Assembly (NCBI GenBank): GCA_005239655.1 | Contig: SBBP01000018.1 | Span: 1-5,701, forward strand | Reading direction: 5' to 3' | From: Candidatus Microgenomatus auricola | GTDB lineage: Bacteria > Patescibacteriota > Patescibacteriia > UBA9570 > XYC2-FULL-38-9 | DNA: 5,701 nt | In this document: one piece after another, positions 1 through 5,701 of the stretch | How positions within the stretch are numbered: the stretch's first letter is position 1 | How the letters are laid out: every line of letters starts with the position of its first letter | The notes under the pieces: model-generated | Databases searched by the model: none | The model's input: only the letters and a program-made list of their open reading frames with translations | What the model was told of the DNA's origin: nothing | Position numbers and translations under genes: made by a program

Positions 1-8
1 GCAAAATA

Positions 9-17
9 TGCTATACT
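9..17 (+). promoter_or_regulatory. Possible extended -10 promoter element
   Basis: The bases TGCTATACT match an extended -10 element (TGn followed by TATACT, one mismatch from TATAAT). Transcription would begin near A23, giving a leader of roughly 75-90 bases before carA. The matching -35 region would lie before the window, so it cannot be checked. No other convincing promoter is visible between here and carA, and none was noticed in the junctions further down, so this is the best candidate for driving the whole operon. A short AT-rich match of this sort can arise by chance. Confidence 0.35.
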
Positions 18-27
18 ATTGCACGAT

Positions 28-114
28 ATGGATGCATTTCAACCACTGAACCAAAAACAACGAACTCCAATGGTTTCGATCCTCCTGATGGAGGATTTTT
101 GTTTGTCTCTATGA
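28..114 (+). CDS. Small ORF ending on the carA start: leader peptide or tail of an upstream gene
   Basis: An ATG at 28 opens a 28-codon frame that ends with TGA at 112-114, overlapping the carA ATG at 111-113 (ATGA). The peptide begins MDAFQPLNQK and ends MEDFCLSL. I recognise no family. The frame has no stop back to base 1, so it could equally be the last codons of a gene that starts before the window. There is no Shine-Dalgarno sequence before ATG28; if transcription starts near base 23 it would be almost leaderless. Later in-frame ATGs lie at 70 and 88. The ORF runs straight through the hairpin at 79-96, as expected if a translating ribosome controls that hairpin, but this is inference and the ORF may be chance. 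Confidence 0.25.
   Translation: MDAFQPLNQKQRTPMVSILLMEDFCLSL
79..106 (+). terminator. Hairpin plus T-rich tract before carA: attenuator or SD-masking stem
   Basis: ATCCTCC (79-85) and GGAGGAT (90-96) form a perfect 7-bp stem with a TGAT loop, extendable by one G-U pair (78/97). It is followed by T-rich sequence (96-100 all T, then GTTTGTCT). This is the shape of an intrinsic terminator, though with only four G-C pairs it is modest. It lies downstream of the promoter-like element and just before carA, so it could be a transcription attenuator of the operon, as known for pyrimidine operons in other bacteria. Alternatively it terminates an upstream gene. The 3' arm holds GGAGG (90-94), the only strong Shine-Dalgarno-like sequence seen, so the same stem would also hide a ribosome binding site. 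A weaker hairpin (CGAA 61-64 with TTCG 75-78, CC 67-68 with GG 72-73) abuts it. Confidence 0.6.
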
Positions 115-1166
115 CACGGCAACGCGCACACCTGATCTTGAACGACGGCACAACATACAACGGTTTTTCGTTTGGTGCGCGCAAAGGAACCGACGGTGAA
201 GTCGTCTTTGCAACAGGCATGGTGGGCTATCCCGAAGGCTTCACAGACCCATCATTCAAAGGCCAAATCGTGGTGATGACCTATCCGCTGATCGGGAATT
301 ACGGAGTTTCTGATGGTCCATTTGAATCGGATCATGTGCAAATTCAGGGGCTTGTCGTTCAAGAATATTCTGAAGACTACTCACGCCCGGACGCACGGCG
401 CTCGCTCTCTGAATGGCTAGACGCATCTGGGGTGCCAGCAATCACCGGTGTTGATACGCGTGCACTCACCAAAAAATTGCGCGAGCATGGAGTCATGCTT
501 GGACAAATTGTTCTTGAAGGTGAGAAGCCAAAAAAAAACATTGAGGATCCCAATACACGCAATCTCGTTGCAGAAGTCAGCATCACCAAACCGATTGTCT
601 ACGACCATGGAACAAAAACAGTGATCGCGGTTGATACTGGAATGAAGGAAAATATTCTTCGCTGTTTGGTAAAGCGGGGTATTCGTGTCAAACGTGTTCC
701 GTGGAACTATAACTATCTGAACGAAGAGTGGGACGGATTATTTTTTGCAAACGGCCCTGGAGACCCTGCGCTGGTCACAGAAACCATTGAATACATGCGT
801 GAGGCGATGAAGCGCGATACACCAATCTTTGGAATCTGCCTGGGTTCGCAGTTGATGGCTCTTGCTGCTGGAGCAAAAACATACAAAATGAAGTATGGCC
901 ACCGTTCACAAAACCAACCATGCGCTGAACTGAGAAGTGATCGCTGCTACCTGACGACGCAAAATCACGGATTTGCAGTAGACGCAAAAACACTTCCGCG
1001 TGGATGGAGGGTGTGGTTTCAAAACGCAAACGATGGAACAGTCGAAGGCATACGGCATACATCAAAGCCATTTTTCTCTGTGCAGTTCCATCCAGAAGCA
1101 ACACCCGGACCAGAAGATACCGAATGGCTGTTCGATCGATTTGTTGACCTTGTGAAACGCACATGA
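111..1166 (+). CDS. carA: Carbamoyl phosphate synthetase small subunit (glutamine amidotransferase)
   Basis: This subunit hydrolyses glutamine and passes ammonia to CarB for carbamoyl phosphate synthesis in the cytoplasm. The 351-residue product is of usual CarA length (E. coli about 380). The N-terminal small-chain domain (about 1-135) has GEVVFATGMVGYPE, TDPSF and GVDTRALTKKLRE. A class I glutamine amidotransferase domain follows (about 165-345) with the ANGPGDP loop, the nucleophile elbow GICLGSQL (Cys243), QNHGFAV, and the His327/Glu329 pair in QFHPEA, so the Cys-His-Glu triad is complete. Ser246 stands where E. coli has His272. Stretches such as GAKTYKM, QNHGFAV and FFSVQFHPE are closer to the animal CAD glutaminase domain than to E. 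coli CarA. ATG111 was chosen because the family homology begins right after it. TTG99 is in frame and only four bases from GGAGG, adding four unconserved residues. The frame is open to base 1. It overlaps carB by four bases. Confidence 0.97.
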   Translation: MTRQRAHLILNDGTTYNGFSFGARKGTDGEVVFATGMVGYPEGFTDPSFKGQIVVMTYPLIGNYGVSDGPFESDHVQIQGLVVQEYSEDYSRPDARRSLSEWLDASGVPAITGVDTRALTKKLREHGVMLGQIVLEGEKPKKNIEDPNTRNLVAEVSITKPIVYDHGTKTVIAVDTGMKENILRCLVKRGIRVKRVPWNYNYLNEEWDGLFFANGPGDPALVTETIEYMREAMKRDTPIFGICLGSQLMALAAGAKTYKMKYGHRSQNQPCAELRSDRCYLTTQNHGFAVDAKTLPRGWRVWFQNANDGTVEGIRHTSKPFFSVQFHPEATPGPEDTEWLFDRFVDLVKRT

Positions 1167-4100
1167 CGACGAAGAAACAACCAAAACCAAAAAAAGTGAT
1201 CATCCTCGGTTCAGGCGGTTTACGTATTGGCCAAGCCGGTGAGTTTGACTATTCCGGTTCACAAGCAATAAAGGCGTTAAAGGAAGAGGGGATCACAACG
1301 GTACTTGTGAATCCCAATATTGCAACAGTGCAAACGAATGCCGATATGGCGGATCGCGTTTACTTCTTACCGATCACCAAAGAATTTGTTGAACAGATTA
1401 TTGCAAAAGAAAAACCTGATAGCATTCTCCTGAGTTTCGGTGGCCAAACTGCTCTCAACGTTGGTCTCGAATTAGATAAAAGTGGAGTACTGAAAAAGCA
1501 TGGCGTGCGTGTGCTTGGAACGCCGATACACGCCATTCAACTCACCGAGGATCGTGAACTGTTCGCCAATGAGCTTAAAAAAATAGGCGTCGACATCGCA
1601 AAGAGTTTTGCAGTCACATCAGTCGCGCAAGGGGAGAAGGCTGCGCATCAGCTTGGCTTCCCGCTCATGATTCGATCAGCATTTTCGCTTGGCGGAAAAG
1701 GGTCAGGGAAAATCTCGTCACCGCACGAACTTCAACAGCGACTCTCAGAGGCATTGACGACTGCACCACAAGTGCTGTTGGAGGAATACCTCGGCGGTTG
1801 GAAGGAAATCGAATATGAAGTCGTGCGTGATCGCGCTGACAACTGCGTGACCGTGTGCAACATGGAGAACATGGACCCCATGGGTATTCATACCGGAGAA
1901 AGTATCGTCATCGCTCCGTCGCAGACATTGAACAATGCGGAATACCACAGCCTGCGTTCGATTGCAATGCGAACCGTTCGTCACCTTGGAATTGTTGGTG
2001 AATGTAATATTCAATACGCTCTCAATCCACAGACGCATGAATATCGTGTCATCGAAATCAACGCCAGGCTTTCACGATCCTCAGCACTGGCCTCAAAAGC
2101 AACTGGCTATCCGCTCGCATGGGTTGCTGCAAAACTGGCCCTTGGGTATCTCTTGACTCAAATAGAAAATCGCGTAACCCAAGTGACCCAAGCCTGCTTT
2201 GAACCAGCGCTCGACTATGTCGCGGTCAAAGTGCCACGCTGGGACCTCGCCAAGTTTAAGGCCGCAGACCGTCGTATTGGTTCTGAAATGAAAAGTGTCG
2301 GCGAAGTCATGGCGATTGGGCGCACATTTGAGGAGGCAATCCAAAAAGCCGCACGGATGCTGAATATCGGCGTCGAAGGTGTCATCGCACCGGAATTGAC
2401 AATCGCCGAACCCATGAACGAAGTCATCCATGCCACTGACCGACGGCTCTATGCAATGACACGCCTGCTCGATGCGGGTGAAACCGTAAAGTCAATACAC
2501 GAGAAGACAAAGATTGATCACTGGTTTCTGGCAAAACTCATGCGCATTGTGATGCACGCTCAAAATCTCAAAAAATCAAAAACTCTCGATGCCGAAATTT
2601 TGCGTACTTCAAAACAACTTGGTTTCTCTGATAAACAGATTGCATCTCTCTACGGACACAAAAAAACTGAAGATCAGATTCGTCGGCTGAGAAAGCGGTT
2701 GAAGATTATTCCTGCGATCAAGCAAATTGATACACTCGCTGGCGAGTTCCCCGCAAAAACAAACTATCTCTATCTTACGTACAATGGACAAGAAAACGAT
2801 GTGCAGCCGGAGAAAAAATCTCTCATCGTACTGGGCAGTGGTCCGTATCGTATTGGATCGTCAGTAGAGTTTGACTGGTGCTGCGTGCAAACAGTTCAAA
2901 CAGCCGCAAAAAAGGGATTACGCACCATTATGGTGAACTGTAACCCTGAGACGGTCTCAACGGACTTTGATATTTGTGACCGCCTCTATTTTGAAGAGCT
3001 CACGCTCGAGCGTATCCTCGATATTGCAGAATTTGAGCATCCAAAAAAAGGTGTTGTCGTTTCAATGGGTGGGCAAATTCCAAACAATCTTGCGCTCAAA
3101 TTGCATAAACAAAACGTCAAAATCCTCGGAACATCACCAGAGGATATTGACCGCGCAGAAAATCGGCATCGATTTTCGTCACTTCTCGATGAACTGGGAG
3201 TCGAACAGCCGGAGTGGAAGGAACTCACCACCCTTGAACAGGCAAAACAGTTTGCATCGTCGGTGGGTTATCCGGTCTTGATTCGGCCATCGTATGTTCT
3301 GTCCGGTGCAGCAATGAACATCGCCATGAACGAACATGTACTCACAGCATACCTCGAAGAAGCATCACACGTTTCGAGTGAATACCCTGTCGTCATTTCC
3401 AAATTCGTTGACGGAGCAAAGGAAGTTGAAATTGATGGAGTTGCACAAAATGGGAAACTCATTATCTACGCATTTTCAGAACATATTGAGAACGCTGGTG
3501 TGCACTCGGGTGATGCGACATCAGCGCTGCCACCGCAAAAGTCGTATCTTGAAACCATCCGGCGCGTCAAAAAACGAACCCGAGCGATTGTGCGTGCGAT
3601 GAATATTACCGGTCCGTTCAATATTCAATTTCTCGCAAAAGGGAATAAGCTCAAAGTCATTGAGTTGAACTTACGTGCATCGCGCAGTTTTCCGTTTGTT
3701 TCAAAAGCAACGAGGTATAATTTTGCGGAATTCGCAACACGCGCCATGCTCGGAGAAGACATGCGCGGCGAATACACAACGCTCGATCTCGATTATGTGG
3801 TCGTCAAAGCACCACAATTTTCGTACTCACGAATTAAAGGAGCAGATCCCGTGCTCTACGTTGAAATGGGATCAACCGGCGAAGTGGCCTGTTTTGGAGA
3901 CCACTATCTGGAAGCGTTTATCAAATCACTGATGGCAGCAGATTTACGACTGCCGAAAAAAAATATTCTGTTGTCCATCGGGCGCGATGAAGACAAAGTC
4001 AACCTCGGACGCTACATCACTCTGCTGCATGAAATGGGTTTTCGGTTGTTTGGCACAGAGCATACCGCAAAATATATCACGGAAAAACTCAATCTTCCGG

Positions 4101-4387
4101 TGATGCGTCTCTACAAAGTATCTGAAAAAAAGTCACCCAACATTCTGGACTATCTCCAGAACCAAACGATTGACTTCATTATTAACATTCCACGTGGATA
4201 CAACCGTACAGTCATGAGCGATGGATATCACATCCGCCGCACTGCGATTGACCGCAATGTTTCACTGGTGTCGAATGTGCAACTGGTGAAGGAAATCGTT
4301 CTGGCGCTCCATGAAATGCATTCCGGAAAAATGCCACTTGCGATAAAAGCATGGGATGAATATAAGAAAAATAATCTTGATGGCTAA
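1163..4387 (+). CDS. carB: Carbamoyl phosphate synthetase large subunit (ammonia-using synthetase), CAD-like
   Basis: CarB makes carbamoyl phosphate from bicarbonate, ammonia and two ATP; its 1074 residues match the usual 1070-1075. Two homologous synthetase halves are intact. The first (about 1-400) has GSGGLRIGQAGEFDYSGSQ (16-34), Arg131, Arg171, GWKEIEYEVVRD (212-223), His243 in MGIHTGES, and Glu298/Asn300/Arg302. A helical oligomerisation domain (about 400-550) follows. The second half (about 552-932) has GSGPYRIGSSVEFDW (558-572), Arg668, RPSYVLSGAAMN (708-719), His781 and Glu834/Asn836/Arg838. These correspond to E. coli's ATP-grasp residues with offsets of one to seven. The C-terminal MGS-like regulatory domain (about 933-1074) keeps Thr965, Thr968, Lys985 and Asn1008, matching E. 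coli Thr974, Thr977, Lys993 and Asn1015, but Pro1010 replaces Thr1017. Signatures such as VRPSYVLSG-type, VVISKF and SRSFPFVSKAT resemble CAD and Bacteroidetes enzymes. It starts in an ATGA overlap with carA without a Shine-Dalgarno sequence, so coupled translation is likely. Confidence 0.98.
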   Translation: MTTKKQPKPKKVIILGSGGLRIGQAGEFDYSGSQAIKALKEEGITTVLVNPNIATVQTNADMADRVYFLPITKEFVEQIIAKEKPDSILLSFGGQTALNVGLELDKSGVLKKHGVRVLGTPIHAIQLTEDRELFANELKKIGVDIAKSFAVTSVAQGEKAAHQLGFPLMIRSAFSLGGKGSGKISSPHELQQRLSEALTTAPQVLLEEYLGGWKEIEYEVVRDRADNCVTVCNMENMDPMGIHTGESIVIAPSQTLNNAEYHSLRSIAMRTVRHLGIVGECNIQYALNPQTHEYRVIEINARLSRSSALASKATGYPLAWVAAKLALGYLLTQIENRVTQVTQACFEPALDYVAVKVPRWDLAKFKAADRRIGSEMKSVGEVMAIGRTFEEAIQKAARMLNIGVEGVIAPELTIAEPMNEVIHATDRRLYAMTRLLDAGETVKSIHEKTKIDHWFLAKLMRIVMHAQNLKKSKTLDAEILRTSKQLGFSDKQIASLYGHKKTEDQIRRLRKRLKIIPAIKQIDTLAGEFPAKTNYLYLTYNGQENDVQPEKKSLIVLGSGPYRIGSSVEFDWCCVQTVQTAAKKGLRTIMVNCNPETVSTDFDICDRLYFEELTLERILDIAEFEHPKKGVVVSMGGQIPNNLALKLHKQNVKILGTSPEDIDRAENRHRFSSLLDELGVEQPEWKELTTLEQAKQFASSVGYPVLIRPSYVLSGAAMNIAMNEHVLTAYLEEASHVSSEYPVVISKFVDGAKEVEIDGVAQNGKLIIYAFSEHIENAGVHSGDATSALPPQKSYLETIRRVKKRTRAIVRAMNITGPFNIQFLAKGNKLKVIELNLRASRSFPFVSKATRYNFAEFATRAMLGEDMRGEYTTLDLDYVVVKAPQFSYSRIKGADPVLYVEMGSTGEVACFGDHYLEAFIKSLMAADLRLPKKNILLSIGRDEDKVNLGRYITLLHEMGFRLFGTEHTAKYITEKLNLPVMRLYKVSEKKSPNILDYLQNQTIDFIINIPRGYNRTVMSDGYHIRRTAIDRNVSLVSNVQLVKEIVLALHEMHSGKMPLAIKAWDEYKKNNLDG

Positions 4388-4388
4388 T

Positions 4389-5315
4389 ATGGACACACTG
4401 CATCAACACGATTTCATCGCAATCGAGGATGTCACACGCGAGGAAATTCTTGCGCTCTGCGAACGGGCAGCGGATTTCGAAAAAAATGGCATTCCGGGTG
4501 ACGCCCTCTCTGGAAGAATCATCGGATCACTTTTTTTTGAGGGGTCAACACGGACCAGACTTTCCTTTGATGCCGCAATCCACCGTTTGGGCGGATCCGT
4601 CATTGGGTTTTCTGGAATTGAGGGTACATCGATGCACGCAAAAGGGGAGTCGTTTGAAGATACGATTCGCATGGTCGATGGTTACGCAGACGCAATCGTC
4701 ATTCGGCACCCAGAGAGCGGTTCAGCGCAAGCCGCTGCAAACATCGCTGAGCATCCAGTCATCAATGCGGGCGATGGTGCAAACCAACACCCAACACAAA
4801 GTCTACTTGATCTCTACGCCATCTATGCAACTCAAGGCACACTCGATGGACTCACTGTTGCCTTTGTTGGGGATTTAAAATATGGCCGAGTTCCACACTC
4901 AACCGCAAAAGCGCTGGCGCAATTTCCAAAAACAAAACAGATTTGGGTCGCTCCAGAGAGTCTGAAGATGCCTGAAGATGTTTACCACTACGTCACTGAA
5001 AGGGGAGTGACTGTTTCACAGACGACTGATCTTCAAGAAACAATTCCGCATGTCGACATCCTCTACATGACTCGAGTGCAATCTGATCGTTTTACAGATA
5101 CAGCAGAATATGAACGGTTGAAGGATGTCTACGTGTTACAACCCGAGATGCTCACCACCGCGCGGGAAAATTTAAAGATACTACATGCGCTTCCACGTCG
5201 ATACGAACTGCCGACTGCGCTTGATGCCTCACCGCACGCCTATTACTTCCAACAAGCTCATTGTGGAGTGGCAGTCCGAGCAGCACTTCTCACCGCTATT
5301 CTGGCACAGTCGTAA
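4389..5315 (+). CDS. pyrB: Aspartate carbamoyltransferase catalytic chain
   Basis: PyrB condenses carbamoyl phosphate with aspartate to carbamoyl aspartate, the committed pyrimidine step. The 308-residue product matches E. coli PyrB (about 310) nearly residue for residue. It has the carbamoyl phosphate loop FFEGSTRTRLSF (Ser53-Arg57), the lysine of the 80s loop (Lys85, in HAKGES), Arg106 in RHPESG, His134 and Gln137 in NQHPTQSLLDL, Arg167 in VGDLKYGR, Arg229/Gln231 in MTRVQ, and LHALPRR near 265-271. The last motif is usually HPLPR, so Ala267 replaces a conserved proline. The end, PHAYYFQQAHCGVAVRAALL, is also E. coli-like. No pyrI regulatory chain follows; pyrC comes next, so any PyrI would have to be elsewhere. 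ATG4389 lies one base after the carB stop and gives E. coli-like numbering; ATG4380 (MAN..., overlapping carB by eight bases) is nearly as likely, and ATG4356 less so. None has a clear Shine-Dalgarno sequence. Confidence 0.97.
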   Translation: MDTLHQHDFIAIEDVTREEILALCERAADFEKNGIPGDALSGRIIGSLFFEGSTRTRLSFDAAIHRLGGSVIGFSGIEGTSMHAKGESFEDTIRMVDGYADAIVIRHPESGSAQAAANIAEHPVINAGDGANQHPTQSLLDLYAIYATQGTLDGLTVAFVGDLKYGRVPHSTAKALAQFPKTKQIWVAPESLKMPEDVYHYVTERGVTVSQTTDLQETIPHVDILYMTRVQSDRFTDTAEYERLKDVYVLQPEMLTTARENLKILHALPRRYELPTALDASPHAYYFQQAHCGVAVRAALLTAILAQS

Positions 5316-5320
5316 CACAC

Positions 5321-5701
5321 ATGTCACCTCTCCTTCTCAAACAGATCACGCCCTACAACAGTAGCCAGGCGCTGGACTACCTGATTGAGAATGGCATCAT
5401 TTCTGCAATCGCTCCTCGCGTCACCTCTTCTGTGAAACAGGTGATTGATGGAAAAGAACTCACGCTGATCCCAGGAGTCATGGACATGCATGTCCACTTT
5501 CGTGTACCAGGAGCAGAACACAAAGAGGATTGGACGACCGGTTCTGCTGCAGCACTCGCTGGCGGTGTGACCACTGTTCTTGACATGCCAAATAATGCAC
5601 CAGCGATCACAACACGCGCACGGTTAGAAGAAAAAATCATACAGATCGAGAAAGCAGAACCAACGGTCGACTATGGTTGTTATATTGGAGCAACCACAGA
5701 C
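5321..5701 (+). CDS. pyrC: Dihydroorotase, N-terminal part (cut by window end)
   Basis: Dihydroorotase reversibly cyclises carbamoyl aspartate to dihydroorotate, using a metal centre in an amidohydrolase barrel. Only the first 127 codons are present; full class I enzymes have roughly 350-450. A small N-terminal strand region (about 1-48, with LIENGIISAIAP) leads into the signature IPGVMDMHVHFRVPG. His57 and His59 are the expected metal ligands and Arg61 the expected substrate contact. HKEDW follows, then GSAAALAGGVTTVLDMPNNAP with Asn91 at the usual substrate-binding asparagine. The carbamylated lysine and remaining histidine ligands would lie past the edge. PGxxDxHVHxRxPG plus HKED and AAALAGG mark a class I enzyme, as in the dihydroorotase domain of CAD, not the E. 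coli PyrC type. The commonly seen HxREPG has Val in place of Glu here. The ATG comes five bases after the pyrB stop, without a visible Shine-Dalgarno sequence. Confidence 0.93.
   Translation, partial: MSPLLLKQITPYNSSQALDYLIENGIISAIAPRVTSSVKQVIDGKELTLIPGVMDMHVHFRVPGAEHKEDWTTGSAAALAGGVTTVLDMPNNAPAITTRARLEEKIIQIEKAEPTVDYGCYIGATTD

Noticed and set aside
1..110. PyrR-binding site, riboswitch or tRNA in the leader
   Set aside because: I could not recognise a PyrR-type binding loop, riboswitch core or tRNA fold; the region is too short and only the hairpins at 61-78 and 79-96 are visible.
775..1203. 142-codon open frame on the minus strand
   Set aside because: It lies wholly opposite the conserved carA amidotransferase domain and has no recognisable protein character; it is a shadow of the real gene.
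2093..2431. 112-codon minus-strand frame, and similar frames opposite carB
   Set aside because: They overlap unbroken, strongly conserved CarB sequence and look like low-quality antisense translations rich in His, Cys and Arg.
1163..4387. Internal duplication in carB as a recent repeat
   Set aside because: The two halves are the ancient gene duplication typical of all CarB proteins; there is no nucleotide-level recent repeat.
4429..4878. 149-codon plus-strand frame inside pyrB
   Set aside because: It is a +1 reading of pyrB; the pyrB frame holds every catalytic motif in the right order and spacing.
1..5701. CRISPR array, insertion sequence, attachment site or phage genes
   Set aside because: No spaced direct repeats, terminal inverted repeats, transposase or phage motifs were seen; coding sequence fills the window from 111 onwards.

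Overview
The window holds one tightly packed operon, all on the + strand, for the first three steps of de novo pyrimidine synthesis: carA (glutamine-hydrolysing subunit of carbamoyl phosphate synthetase), carB (large subunit), pyrB (aspartate transcarbamoylase catalytic chain) and the first 127 codons of pyrC (dihydroorotase), which runs off the right edge. carA makes ammonia from glutamine, CarB turns it with bicarbonate and two ATP into carbamoyl phosphate, PyrB joins this to aspartate, and PyrC closes the ring to dihydroorotate. Genes for the last steps (pyrD, pyrE, pyrF) are not in the window.

Layout: 1-110 is a short leader with an extended -10-like promoter element (9-17) and a perfect 7-bp hairpin followed by a T-rich tract (79-106), whose 3' arm contains the only strong Shine-Dalgarno-like sequence in the window. 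A small reading frame ends in an ATGA overlap with the carA start. carA (111-1166) overlaps carB (1163-4387) by ATGA. pyrB starts at 4389, one base after the carB stop (or at 4380, overlapping it). pyrC starts at 5321, five bases after the pyrB stop. Downstream of carA none of the starts has a clear ribosome binding site, which suggests translational coupling.

The organism is a bacterium of middling GC using the standard code (TGA is a stop in carA). The CarA and CarB sequences resemble the glutaminase and synthetase domains of the animal/fungal CAD protein, and the large-subunit type I recall from Bacteroidetes, more than E. coli CarA/CarB. The pyrC start also looks CAD-like, while PyrB follows E. 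coli PyrB closely in residue spacing. The operon therefore carries the four CAD activities as separate genes, but with pyrB before pyrC (CAD is GATase-CPSase-DHOase-ATCase). The phylum cannot be fixed from this window; Bacteroidetes-related or candidate-phylum (Patescibacteria-type) bacteria are possible, and this is only inference.

I do not see a new biological system here. The parts most worth a second look are the leader of carA (a possible attenuator or translation-blocking hairpin), the CAD-like character of the synthetase genes, and a few substitutions at conserved positions in CarA, CarB and PyrB.
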